Made by a program: the position numbers and the translations under genes
In this document: in pieces, positions 53,001-64,000 of the stretch
Layout of the letters: each line of letters begins with the position of its first letter
How positions within the stretch are numbered: position 1 is the first letter of the stretch
The notes under the pieces: generated by a model
Told to the model about the DNA's origin: nothing
The model's input: only the letters and a program-made list of their open reading frames with translations
Databases searched by the model: none
Source of the DNA: Saprolegnia diclina VS20
Lineage: Eukaryota > Oomycota > Saprolegniomycetes > Saprolegniales > Saprolegniaceae
Direction: 5' to 3'
Length of the DNA stretch: 64,000 nucleotides
Assembly: GCF_000281045.1 (NCBI RefSeq)
Contig: NW_008246072.1
Span: 1,078,843-1,142,842 of the forward strand

Positions 53001-56000
53001 GAATCGACGGCTTCTTGGCCTCGACCGAATCCTCGAACGCGAGCTCTTCGCGGCCCACCTCCGTGTTTGCCACTGCGAGGAGCACACGGAAGGCGAGACC
53101 GCCAATGTAGTCGAAGTTCGAGTCTGCCTCCGAGACCCAGCCGTCTTGGTACTTGCGGCAGAGGTCGGCGATCTCGATGATGGTCGGCAGTCCGCCCGCG
53201 CTACATAAATCACTCTTAGAGTCTTGTAGAAGGCAGGCAAGCGCACCGGAGCATCTGTTCGACGTTCCACGGCGACGAAATCATGGTCGCGAGGAGGAGC
53301 TCCATCGTCAGCGAGAGCAGCTCCATGATCGGACCGTCCGACTCGAGCGACGCCGGCGGCAGCTCAATGTCGACGCGCAGGTCAAAGCGCGCGAGGAGCT
53401 TCAAGAGCAAATCTAAAGCACCGAAAACCATGAGATATATGTCAAGTCACCAAGTGAAAGAGTATCGTACCTTACGACTCGTACGGGATCGACTGGAACG
53501 TCGACTGGAACGTGTCGTAGAAGAGAAGCTGCGTACGCAACAGCAGCGACAGCGTCTTGTGCGGCAGTTTGTCGAGCTCGCAGTCGCTCTCGGGCACACA
53601 CGAGAGCACGATGAAGGCCTCGTTGAGCCGCGCGAGGTCCACGTTCTCGTCGGCGCGGCAGATGGCGCGGTACCGGCCACGCAAGAAGGCACCCTCGGTC
53701 TCAAACGTGCCTTCAGATGCATCGATCTTGAGCAGTGCACGCGCCGCCGCCTTGGTCATCCGACCTAAGATCATCATGACACAAAACACATGTTTTGGTG
53801 GACGGACTCTCGGCGATCGCGATCTGCTCGCGCCACGTCAGGTGCAGCGCGCGCATAAAGCCAAGCGGGTCGGTCACTTCGTCTGCCACATTGACGCGCG
53901 TGGGCTCGGGCGACGCGTCCTCGGCTGGCTCGTCCGGATGTCCGTCGTCAGCACCGGCGTCGTAGTCGTCGCCGTCGTCGTAGCCGTCACCGTCGTCATA
54001 GCCGTCACCGTCATGAAACTCGTCATAGCCATCGTCGTCATCGTACGCTGGCTCGCTCTGTCCGTTGGCGTCTTGCGCGCGCACAGCGCGGGCGTGCGAC
54101 ACGTGGTCATGCACGTCGTCGTCGTCCGGGTCTTCCGGGAAGAGGCGCGAGAGGTACATGTTGTAGACGTAAATGTCATCGCGCAGCTGGAGGTAGATCA
54201 CTGGCGGCATCGGCGAGTACTCGAATCTACGCAAAGATACACGCTAAGAGTCTTCTTCAACGAGAGACGAAGCGTACTGGGCCGTGCTGTCTTGGTGAAG
54301 CCGCGCAACGAACGGACTTAAGTGCTCGTGGAGCATGAGCTGCAGATGCTCGCGCATTTCTTGAAGCCAAATGACGCGCCCGTCCGTCATACGCATCGTA
54401 AAGACGTCGGCAAAGACATGCGGACCTTCGAGGTCGAGGATCCGGATGAGCGCTTCGGGCAAAAGTCCCTCGAGGATGCTGTGGCGACCGGCAATGTCCT
54501 TTTGCCGGCGGTGCGTCTGCGCCAGGACGAGCGCGTGCTCGATGAACGAGACGCGACTCGCGCTTGCAAACATGAACCAGATGGCGCCACACTGGTAGAG
54601 GTGTGAGGCCTAGACTCGTTGTCAGTGGTCCGCAGGATAGAGCGAAGTGTCCACCGTCGCATCGTTCATGGCGACCAGGCGATGGAGAATCGCGATCGCA
54701 CTCTCGACGATCGCGCCTTCGTTGCAGAGCAGCAACTGCACGACGTTGGAGAGCGAGATCGGGTCGCCCAAGAACCGCTTGCCCTAGTGTCGCGTCAGAA
54801 TGACTTCTTTGAGAGATCAAGGACGTACCGCAGGCACAGGAAAGTACTGCAGACCCGACGACGTCCGGTCCATTTCGCACTCGACAAGCGCGCGCACCTG
54901 CACAATGAGAATCTAGTTGTGGACAGATTGCCTCATAGTATTTACCAGCGTCGTGGTGTAAATGCACACGTTGACGTGAAACGGCGCTTGGACAAAGAGA
55001 CGCCACCGGACGCGCGGGACGCGGAGGAGCGGTCGCCACTCGCGCTCTTCCGGCGCCCGCTCGTTGTACATGGAGAGGAGGATGCGGCTCCAGTTGGACG
55101 TCTTGGTCGAGCAGATGGCCTGCAGAATGGACTCGGGGTGCGGCCCCGACACGCTCGACATGTCGTTGTCCTTCATGACATACCTACAACCTCCTTGTAG
55201 CACGGACCCTTGCATTTAAGTGGTGTACCAGTAGACTTCGCCCGTGAACGTCTCTTCGACCGCGTCAATGTTGGTCTCGCCTTCGTCGAGCTCCGTCTCG
55301 TCCATGCCGGCGCGCACCGACTGCTTGAAAAAGTTGAAGTAGGAGAAGCCCGACTTTGGCGGCCCGCCCTCGCCCTCGATCGACTTGGGCGTATTGGTGA
55401 TCCACTGCGACGACCGAGCCGACTTCTTCATGGTCTTGACGTCGCTCGTGGCGACCGGCGTGTTTTCGTGGATGAGCGTCGACATGTCCAGGAAGAGATC
55501 GACGTTGTCCTTGGCGAGAATAAACTGGCACGTGTTCTTGTTGAGCGCCACCGTGCTCAGCCACGCGAGGAGGTACTCGATGATGTGCGCGCGCGTCTCG
55601 CCCCGCAGCATGCGCACCACGTACTGGATCTTCTCCATCTACAATTGATACCTTGATATATATCATGTCTGTCACGATGACATACCTCGATGGGCCCCAT
55701 GGTCGGGAACGCGCGGTACGTGGCGACCATGAGCTGGAGGCACCAGATCTCGGCGCGGTCTAATTGCGTCGAGGGAACCACGAGGCTGTCCGAGTCGACG
55801 CCGACCATCGACGCACTCCCGTACGGCGTCACGATGCAAAACGGCAGTTCTTGGAGCCAGCGCTGAAAACACTTGTCAAAAAACGCTTTGGGGGCCGCCG
55901 AGATGTCGTTGATGGCGTGCGCGACGACGGTCTTGTAGTTGCCGTGCGCCGCGAGGTCCAGATCAATGTCGACAAACGACTGCGCTCGCTTCCGGTGCAA

Positions 56001-59000
56001 AGGCTCGCAGAGCACGATCCCGTCGTGGACGTTGTCGATCAGAATGCGCAGAAAGTACGGCCCGACCTTGATCTCTTTCAGCAAACTCGCATACTCGACC
56101 TTGAACGACGCGTGGTTCCACGCAAACGGCATGGCGCTAAAGTGCTTGAGCGGGTGCGACACCTCTTCCTCGTGCTCCAAGATGGCCTCTTCGAGCGCGT
56201 ACTTGAGTTCGCGGCGCGTCGTCGCATTCCAGATCGCATCCGGCAGCGCAAAGCCGTGGAGCAGCAAATGCGATACCAGGTGGAGATCCCGGGACGTCTC
56301 GCACTTGTAGTTGTGCGGCATGTGCGAGTGCCGCGACGCCACTTCAAGCTCGAGCGCGTTTGGAAACTTGAGGACGCGCGCTTGGAGGCGGCCGCTAAAC
56401 TTGTCGATGGCGTCGCAGAGCTCTTCCTCGTCGCCGTTGTCGTCGACGGGCAGATCCATGTGGAAGGACGCGCGCGAGAGGAACGTCGTCGACGTCGCCA
56501 GCGGATCGTCGTCCTCGGGCGCGCCAGTCTTGGGCGGCAGCATGCCGTCGCCGTACTCTTCCAGCATCTAGTTGTAGAGGAGAGGGTTAGGGTCGTTAAA
56601 ACGCCACAAAATGTTGTACCAGTTTCTTGGTCTCTGGGTACGCGAGCATGCGCAGGAAGCCCGTGGGAAGGATGCGGTGCAGGAGCTGGAACGACGGGCG
56701 GTGGGCCGTCATGAAGACGGACGCGACAAACTGATTCACAAAGCGCTGGTCGTGCGTCGGGGAGTACCACCCCTTGTAGAGATGCCGGAGCGTGAGCCCG
56801 CCTGCAAAATGATACATGAATACAATGCAAGCACAACGGAAGCGTACCGTTGAGCGCCATGTCGCAGATGGCCTGGCGCGTCGCAGCGTCGGCGTTCTCG
56901 ACCACCATCTTCATGATCATAACGCATGCTTCGAAGGTGCCAATGACCGGACGTGAGTAGAGGATGCCGAGCACACGCGGGAAGATGTGGCCAAACTTGC
57001 TGATGAGCTCCACAAAGTGCGCATTGTTGGTCGAGCCGCGGTGTGTGCAAAACACCGAGTCAAAGAGGCTTGATACCGCGAGCAATGTCAGCGGCCCGTA
57101 CCCCGGGTTGAGCTCGTCCTCGAACGCATGCAAGAGGTGGTCGACGAGCCGCGTGTTGACGAAAATGCGCTTCTTGTTGGCAGCTTCGCGGCTTTTGCCG
57201 TCGGGGGACCCACTCGCGTCCTGCGAGAGCGCATGGATGAGCTTGATGGTCCAGAAGATCGACGACTCGTTCTCGGTCGTGAAGACAGCGAGGAGCGTCT
57301 CGAGAAGGCTGATGCCAGGGATGTCCAAGACACTGAGCTCGGCGTGCTGGAGCCAGCAAAACGCTTGCAAGATCGCAATGATGGCGCGGTGGTCGCGCGT
57401 CTTGCACGAGAGCATGAGCTACAATGAGGTTAGTTAGCTCAAGGAAGACGTCGGCCATCGAAGCGAGTACGTACGACGTTGGACATCTCTTTGCAGACTT
57501 GCGGGATCCACGCAGCATCGCTCTCGAAGCGCAGCCGCGTGTGCCGGCTCACACTGCAGTTGGCGTTGAACTCTTCGACCGCGTCCACAAAGCCTTGGGT
57601 GTCGGCGTCGCGGATCTTGCTCAGATAGTAGACGCCCATGCTACACTATCGCATGAGCTCTTGCTGCCACAAGAACGGAGCGTACCCTTGCGGACCAAAG
57701 TAGAACGCATGTTCCTTGTCCGTGCCGACGACCGCGCGCGGAAGGAGCTCCATCACAAGCTCGGACGGCTTGACCTGCATGCCGATGCACATGTCGCCGA
57801 CGCTGCGCTCGTCTTTGTAATTCATGCACGCATCGAGCAAGGTGGTCATGATCTCTTCGCGGGCGTCCGCGTCAAACCTAGTTGTCGCATTTGCGCCTGT
57901 CCATATTGTGTTGCAAAAACGTACCAGATGGACTTGCCCGAGACAAAGTTGAGCTGGAAGCGCGTCGGGTGGCGCTCGAGACGTGTCACCGCGTGGATGC
58001 TCGAGTAGCGCCACATGCGGAGGTTGTCGCCAGTCTCTTCGCACTCGAACACTGCGTCGGCGGTGAAGCCAAACACCTTGCGCTTTCTAATTTGCAGAAA
58101 AGAGGTCTTCGCATCGTGCGTTCTCAAGGCAACAGTGACATACCCGGTCGCGTCCGCCTTGTGCGAGCTCACGCGCACGACGGGAAACTGCAATAAGATC
58201 TGCGTCTGCGACGACGCGACCGACGGCCGGCACGTCAGAATCTGCTCGTTGCGCAGAATGCCCGTGATCTCGAGCTGGATGCCCAGATGCCCCGCAAGCG
58301 TTTGCCTACGCCAAGTTGTCCTACCTCTTGTAGACTGGAAGGAGTTATATACATGAGGTCAAAGATTTCCGTGCGCTCGAACGAGTAGACAATGCGGTGG
58401 CGACCCGAAATGCGCAGCACGAGACCGCACGGGTCTTCAGCCATGAGCCCGATGCCGCCTTGGATGCGTCCGTAGTCGTACATGGAGCGCTTTCCAGGCG
58501 TGCCGTTGAGGTGGCCGGTGGTCCAGACAATGAGACCGCTGGGGGCGACGTAGATCGCGCTCTTGACTTGGCCGAGCTTCTGCGTCGCTTTCGAGCCCTC
58601 GTACTTGACCGCGTGGATCTGGAGCCGGTCAATGGCCAAGTCCAAGTCGCCGTCCAGCAAATGCATGAAACGCTGGAGAAACTGGGACTTGAAGCGGTAG
58701 CGCAGCCGAAGCGCGACCGGGTGCGTCCGGTGGCGCAGATCCTAGATTCATGTTAAACGCGCGTGTCTTGTGGCCGTGGAGGGTACCTGGTCGGGGGTCG
58801 AGGCCATGAGGAAGCTGTAGTATTGCTTGATGATGCGCTCAGGGCTCTCCATGTAAAAGTCGCCGGCCAGGTCCTGGCCCAGGTCCCGCAGCGTCGCCTC
58901 GTGCGTCTTTGTAAAGTTGAGCACGGACGAGTGCACCATGTGGTCCAAGATGCAGACGATCGACTCGACCGTCGACGTGACGGGGAAGTGAAACAGCGTT

Positions 59001-61148
59001 CGGAGCAGCATAAAGTAGTGCATCGAGACGTGGCTGAGGAGAATGTTGAAGAGCGGGTCGACCGCCATGCCGTCGACGACAAACGACATGAGCGCGTCGA
59101 GGACTTCGGTGAGGCGCATCACGAGCACCGCGTTTTGCTGCGGGTCCTAGTGTGCTCGTGAGTTCAATTCCGCTGAAACCTCCTGTTATTATACGCCATG
59201 AGGGGACGGGTGCAGTGGCTGGAAGAGCGCGAGGAGGGCCGTCGCAAAGCCGTTGTGCGACAAAAACACCTACAAATGTTGGTCAAATTGAATTCAAGTC
59301 GACGGAACGTACCTTGCGCGCCATTTGAGCGAGGAACCGCTCGGGGTTGTGCAGCAGGCGCGCCATAAGCCGGAGGACCCAGTACGTTGGATGGAACTGC
59401 TGCCGCTTGAGCGTCTCGGCCAAGGCGTCCATGTACTCGGAGCGCTAGACAATAGTGTCCTTAGCATTCGCCAACGAAAAAGACACGCACCGCCAGCATG
59501 TCGAGTGCGACTTTGGCCGCGTTCGGGTGCGTCACGAGCCGGTACAGGGCTTGGAGGTACGACGACACGATCGACATGTCGCGCTGAGCCGTCCGCATGA
59601 CATGATTGGGCAACTAGTCATAGCCAATCGTGTCCTTCAAACACAACAATTTGCAAATGTACTTCGCCCAGCAACAGCGATACAGCCGCCCCGATGTCTT
59701 CTTTGAGCTTGGTCGAGACACCCGCGATCGTCACGTTGGCATTGAGCTCGGTCACCATGTCGCCGACCGGGATGCCGGTCTCGGGCTTGGAGCCGCTACC
59801 GCGGTGCACCTTGAGTGTCTGGAAGATCGACGGCGACTTGGCTTTGCCCGAGTCGGCCTTGCTGTCGCCCCCGCCCACGAGCCGCTGCAGCCACATAGAT
59901 TGGTACTGGACGGCTTCGGACGGCATGGCCGCCGGTGCGTGCAGCATGCGCCGGAGGAACATGCGGTCGCCACGCGGCGTCCGCGTCTTTGCGAGTGGCA
60001 CGAGGTTCCCACGCGCTTCGCAGCACGAGAGGAGGTGGCCGAGAATCGCTTCACGGTGGATCGAGAGATACGTGCGCCGGAGGCCGTTGACAAACTCGAG
60101 GTCGAACGCCTGCGGGTCGTCTTCGTGCCTGCGCGCCAATAAGATCTCAAATGCTAAACTTTTCAGCGTACCGAACGAGCTCGAAGAGCTTGGTGAGTGG
60201 CTGCGCAAAGGCGACAATGTTGCCGTCGTCCATCTCACACACCACCGCGTCCGTCAGCACAAACGACCGCCCGTACAGCTCCTAGATCATGTACGGATGC
60301 CACGATCGTCCATGGCATCATCAAACGTACCGATTGGCCGTCCTCGACCAGGATCGGGATCTGAATGTCGTAGCGGCAGAGGATCCCGCCGTCGGTGAAG
60401 CCCGCAAACTGCATGTGCTGCGCCTGAATATCGGAGGCTGTCTTTTCGCGGTTGATGGCGACGTTCACGTCGTGGCTGAGTGCAGCGTCGAGAATCGCGC
60501 GGACGACGTCGTTGGGCGCGGGCGTGTGGAAGATGTGCACCATGTCGCCGGTCACGATCCCGAGCAGCGTCGGGTCGTCGAGCGCGAGGTCGATGCACTG
60601 GATCTTGGTAAACTCGGCGTACGGGAAGATGTCGGCCGTGCCGCCCGTCTGGTACAGCGCGTCGACGCCAACTTGGAGCATGCACTCGGCCAAGGTGCAT
60701 TGGATGCGCCCGGGGTTGGCGGCGTCTGGGACAAAGACTTCGACATGCGCTGAGAACGACGTGAGTTTGGCGAGGACGTTCATGTGGCGCGACCGGCGCT
60801 CCATCGCAAACGACGCTCGCGCTCGCGCGAGGGCCTGGAGGATCTCGGCGCGGAACCGGAAGCGCATCTTGAGCTGCACCTTCTTCTTGAGCCCGAGCAT
60901 GTTGATCGTAAACTCCTATCGCCAAGGGTTGAGACACTGCAAAGAAGACGCGATCGATGGACCGTCTTGTCTTCATGCGAGAGGTCGATGGACGAGATGG
61001 CCTCGTACGACCACTCGTTCGTGATCGCGCCCGTCTTGGGATGCACAGTCGCAAACGTGAAGGCGCGGAGACCCAGAATGCGCTCCTGCTTGCCGCTCCA
61101 CTTGACCTTGATGACGAGGAACTTGTCGGTGAAGATGGGGTCCACCAT
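50055..61148 (-). CDS. RME-8/DNAJC13/GRV2 homologue, giant many-exon gene
   Basis: More than twenty exons with 40-60 nt introns run from MVDPIFTDKFLVIKVKWSG to DFRQEEYDI, roughly 3,300 residues if all exons join; human DNAJC13 has about 2,240. RME-8 is an endosomal J-protein that partners Hsc70 and retromer. Evidence: N-terminal PH-like repeats (VHPKTGAITNEWSYEA, FVNGLRRTYLSIHREAILGH); helical HEAT-like arrays; and the four RME-8 IWN repeats at about 56234 (IWNATTRREL), 54372 (IWLQEMREHL), 52617 (IWNDAMRSEV) and 51693 (IWNEDMRRAL), two on each side of the J region at about 53480-53775. Oddities: a second PH-like block at about 58720-57640, a J region without HPD, a long Asp/Gly-rich insert before it, and a Pro-rich C-terminus near 50200-50640. 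Two adjacent genes cannot be excluded, but an intron with TAG acceptor links the halves at about 58745-58785. Confidence 0.85.
53930..54145 (-). other. Asp/Gly/Tyr-rich insert within the RME-8 homologue
   Basis: On the minus strand the coding frame is a run of DG, YDD and DGD units (for example DGDGYDDGDGYDDGDDYD). It lies between the second IWN repeat and the J region. The DNA is a GTC/GTCGTC-type imperfect repeat, probably grown by slippage. It is expected to be disordered. Confidence 0.75.
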
Positions 61149-61716
61149 CTTAGAGTCGTCTCCTTCTACGCGCACAAGGGAATTGTGCCTACAGTCAAAG
61201 TCCAGCGGCAGAGGAATTAAAGGTCGGGCACAGCCAACTGTCCAATCACGCGAAACCGCTGCCATCTGTTTCAGGTGCCCGTTTCGCGGCAGAAGGGACA
61301 GCCGTTGGTCACCACGGACGGTGGCTCTTGTCGGCCATCGTTGAAAAGATGGTGGCGCCTTGAGCAAAGCCCGCAACGGGGGCGCTCGTTCATCGATGGA
61401 CACAGTATTAATATCGAGTCGCGCGCGAGAGTGTATGCATACACGAGGCTAAGATCCGTACGAACTGATCTTCTGTTTTCTCATTGAGACGCGATGGAAG
61501 CAAGCGCAGGACAACGACGACGGTAAAGCGGTCTCTATGGATGTAGACCTCAACGAGGGGCGTCTCGCAGGCCGTGCTGCCGGCCAGCTAGCCTCCTTAC
61601 CACACGCCTTGCTTGTATAACGTTATACTAGTCCAAAGCAACAACGCCAACCACCAACAAGCATACGAAAAGATGTATGTAGTGGTAATAATACTAGACA
61701 TGGTCTAAACCGTGGT
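61149..61716. other. Upstream region of the RME-8 gene
   Basis: The RME-8 reading frame stays open upstream to about 61403 but shows no family similarity there, so it was not included. The rest is intergenic DNA with the TATAACGTTATA palindrome at 61616-61627. Confidence 0.5.
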
Positions 61717-63039
61717 CTAGACCGTGGTCATGCGAATGTCAAATTTGAAAAATGCCACGAGAAAGGCCAGAATGGTCACGACACCGCCGACAAGAATCGG
61801 CAGCGCGTGCGTCAGCGACGTGGTCACAAGGATCGGCGACAGAGCAAACGTGAGAAGCTGGCCGAGGCAGTTGGCCGAGTTGAAGGCGCCGGCAAACATA
61901 CCGAGGCCGTTGAGTTCGCCGTACCCCACGACATGCAAAATTACGGGAATTTGCATGGAAAAAACCATGTTTTGGGTCACCGACATGCCAGTCACGACGA
62001 CGGCCGTGAGGATCTTGCTTCGGACAAAGAAGATGAGCACGAGGAGAGTCTGCGGCACAATGCTAAACACGATGACGCGCCGCGCGCCAAACTTGCGGAC
62101 GATCGTCGGTAGCACAAAGAGGTAGAGCAAGCCAAAGGCAAGGTGGAGCGTGTCGACGAGGCCGGACGCCAACGAGACGCCGTCACTGTAGCGCTGCTGC
62201 GGCGCGTCGCATTTAGGGCACTTGTCGGCGCCCGTGGCGTTCCCGTCGTTGAGGACGAGGCCAAAGTACTGGTTCTTGTTGCCGTTGTAGCCCGCAAAGC
62301 CAAACTCGAGCAGCACAAAGCCGATGCAGTAGACGGTAAGGAGCCGCGGAAGGAACTTGATACCATGGTAGACGGCAAGGAACCCGTTCTTGACGTCACT
62401 TTGGAGCGGCGTCTCGGGCACAAAGGGCGTCTCTTTGACGCAAAATACGACGGGGAGGACGGTCACGATCAAGATGACAATCAGCATGGCCATGAAGCGC
62501 ATGAACGACTCGTGCGCAGGTCCAAAGACCGAAATATAGCCCGAGACGACGAGCGACCCGACTATACTGTAGGCCTGCGCAATGCTGTACGCTGTCACTT
62601 GGCGGTCGCCGGCAAAGTCGGCAATGATAAGCGACGCCGGCACCTGCGCTGTATTGACGGCGGCGCCGCTGAGGACGTAGAGCGTGACCATGTAGCCCGT
62701 GCGCCACGAATCACTAATGTACGACGTGCACATCATGAGCACCCAGACAACGACGGTCGCGAGCGTGCCGACAACGAGGAACGGCCGGCGCCGGCCAAAG
62801 CGCGAGGTGCAGTGGTCGCTAAAGACTCCAATGGTGGGGCACACGAGCAGTCCCGTGATCGGGCCTGTGATCTGGACAAGCTGGACGGCCCAAGACGCGA
62901 GGCGCGTCTCGAGCGTCGGGCCGAACGCCGCCCACTGCGCCGCCCACGCCATCTGGATGGCCATGCGCGGTGCGCAGAGCAGAAGGAGGTGCGGCAGCGA
63001 GCAGCCTTGGTGCTCGAGGGCGTGGTAGTTGGCAACCAT
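61717..63039 (-). CDS. GPH-type sugar/cation symporter (sucrose-transporter-like MFS)
   Basis: Single exon, 440 residues from MVANYHALEHQGCSLPHL. Twelve hydrophobic helices are readable. The loop after helix 2 carries SRFGRRRPFLVVGTL, the RRRPF signature of plant and fungal sucrose/GPH-family carriers, and helix 1 contains MAIQMAWAAQWAAFGPTL. The first cytoplasmic motif TIGVFSDHCTSRFG also fits. Proton-coupled uptake of a disaccharide is likely by family. A closely similar paralogue ends just inside the right edge of the window, so the gene belongs to a tandem array. Confidence 0.85.
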   Translation of the reverse strand: MVANYHALEHQGCSLPHLLLLCAPRMAIQMAWAAQWAAFGPTLETRLASWAVQLVQITGPITGLLVCPTIGVFSDHCTSRFGRRRPFLVVGTLATVVVWVLMMCTSYISDSWRTGYMVTLYVLSGAAVNTAQVPASLIIADFAGDRQVTAYSIAQAYSIVGSLVVSGYISVFGPAHESFMRFMAMLIVILIVTVLPVVFCVKETPFVPETPLQSDVKNGFLAVYHGIKFLPRLLTVYCIGFVLLEFGFAGYNGNKNQYFGLVLNDGNATGADKCPKCDAPQQRYSDGVSLASGLVDTLHLAFGLLYLFVLPTIVRKFGARRVIVFSIVPQTLLVLIFFVRSKILTAVVVTGMSVTQNMVFSMQIPVILHVVGYGELNGLGMFAGAFNSANCLGQLLTFALSPILVTTSLTHALPILVGGVVTILAFLVAFFKFDIRMTTV

Positions 63040-63040
63040 A

Positions 63041-63060
63041 TCAAATTGTAAAATGAGTGC
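63041..63060 (-). promoter_or_regulatory. Oomycete core promoter, near-consensus
   Basis: Minus-strand GCACTCATTTTACAATTTGA, ending 1 nt before the ATG at 63039, matches the published oomycete start-site consensus (CTCATT-YY-N-CA-WTTT) almost base for base. It is the best example in the window, though its closeness to the ATG implies an almost leaderless message. Confidence 0.65.
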
Positions 63061-63966
63061 CAAGATGCAACGAGATGAGCGTGGCAAAGCTACTACAACC
63101 TCGTGCGACGAGGTGCAATCTAGAAATCGTGCCACCAAGTTGCGAAAGGAGAAATGTGCGATAAAGCGTGATGGACAGGCCACTCGCGTCCCGAGCTGTC
63201 TACACCCACGTCGGGTAGACTTGCGTCGACTAGTGTAGTTCTACCTTCGCGAAATACCTTCGATCGTCGTGTGCATATCATTTGGTCTTGGTCGTCTGGT
63301 GACTTTGCACTTCAACATCATATCCGGATACGGAAATGACGCGGCAGCTGCTACTGCCATCCACCCAGAACTTCCACCCCAGCCCAGCCCACCTGTACTA
63401 CACCCATGGTTAGAAAGTTGGTCAGAGAACCACACGTCCACGACGACGTTATCACTGCGTAAGGACGGCCAACAACCGGAATGCCAACCGTATTTTTACA
63501 CTGAAAACGACACGACAACGGAACAGGAGACAGAATCACCCAGGCGCGTAGGTGCATTGCGCATGCTGTGTGTCCGTACTACGTAAGCGTAGTAGCTTGC
63601 GCGGCGCTATGGGTGGTGCAGCGCGGGTATAAAGCATGCAGAGATTTGAAGGGATAGTACTGTTCTAGCAGCTAGCTTCCATGAAACGCAGCGGATTTTG
63701 CGTTGGATGGCTTGCCGCTGGAAGATTCTTTCTGCATGCAGTTAAGGCACGCGATGTGCTACGTCGTTGCCTCACCACGGGTTGTGACGAAGGCGATGGG
63801 ACCTAAAGTTGCGTTCTTTCACAAATATACCATTTACGTTTCGCTAAATCACGCAACTCCATGAGGTTTCGCGCCACGGCAACCCACAGGAGGATCCAAC
63901 TCGTACTACAATTGTACACTGTACTCGGATTAGACAATCGTCGAATAGATAAATGGTATTTGCGAC
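63061..63966. other. Intergenic between tandem transporters
   Basis: About 900 bp with no coding similarity. It should hold upstream control sequences for the GPH transporter and the 3' flank of its paralogue. Confidence 0.55.
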
Positions 63967-64000
63967 TTAAAGCGAAAACATGCGAATGTCAAACTTGAAA
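63967..64000 (-). CDS. C-terminus of a second GPH transporter (partial)
   Basis: The last 34 bases encode FKFDIRMFSL and a TAA stop on the minus strand, matching the FKFDIRMTTV end of the transporter at 61717-63039. The rest of the gene lies outside the window. Confidence 0.7.
   Translation of the reverse strand, partial: FKFDIRMFSL

Noticed and set aside
53930-54145. Separate plus-strand gene with a Val-rich repeat
   Set aside because: The Val/Ile-rich plus-strand reading is the complement of the Asp/Gly repeat in the RME-8 frame, which continues on both sides.

Overview
This 64 kb window looks like nuclear DNA of an oomycete, most likely one of the Saprolegniales (the Saprolegnia, Achlya and Aphanomyces group). 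Evidence: dense GC-rich genes on both strands; very short introns (about 40-50 nt) that begin GT and almost always end TAG; an elicitin-like GPI-anchored protein with six cysteines; oomycete-type core promoter elements (TCATTT followed by an A/T-TTT-C block) just upstream of several start codons; and expanded families of ankyrin and choline-transporter-like genes. There is no bacterial operon structure. Two assembly gaps are present (3156-3255 and 30793-31181). I see no tRNA, rRNA, CRISPR array or recognisable transposon.

Layout. 0.1-2.8 kb: a bifunctional biotin gene (dethiobiotin synthetase plus DAPA aminotransferase) with a mitochondrial-type N-terminus. 3.3-3.8 kb: a Lys-rich gene cut by a gap. 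4-17.6 kb: an accessory cluster of six paralogous alpha/beta-hydrolases, one of them broken, interrupted by three members of an ankyrin-repeat family, of which only the first looks complete. 18.3-19.2 kb: a CmcJ/AsaB-like oxygenase. 19.9-21.5 kb: a chromate transporter. 21.8-31 kb: three PDZ/PH-type scaffold genes (one complete with C2, one truncated, one cut by a gap), an elicitin-like gene and a frame-broken LRR gene.

31.4-35.4 kb: two tandem choline-transporter-like (SLC44/CTL) genes. A decayed CTL remnant beside the first short PDZ gene shows that a CTL-PDZ unit was duplicated as a block. 36.3-39.2 kb: an ACAD10/11-type phosphotransferase plus acyl-CoA dehydrogenase ending in a PTS1-like SRL. 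39.5-49.7 kb: a BED-like nuclear protein, an intron-rich Rossmann/OB protein of unknown function, a LicD/fukutin-like transferase, a tubulin ligase-like (TTLL3/8-type) enzyme and a TPR plus protein-methyltransferase fusion.

50-61.1 kb: one giant many-exon gene on the minus strand, an RME-8/DNAJC13/GRV2 homologue with four IWN repeats. It has an apparent second block of PH-like repeats and a J-domain without HPD. 61.7-63.0 kb: a GPH-type (sucrose-transporter-like) MFS carrier, with the last codons of a tandem paralogue at the right edge.

Apart from the duplicated families the genes are unlinked housekeeping or cell-surface functions. The most unusual features are the giant RME-8 homologue, the hydrolase/ankyrin cluster with its mixed targeting signals, an insertion carrying a PH-gene fragment inside an ankyrin gene, and a near-perfect 64-nt hairpin at 25.4 kb. 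All exon joins were made by eye from reading frame and GT..AG context.
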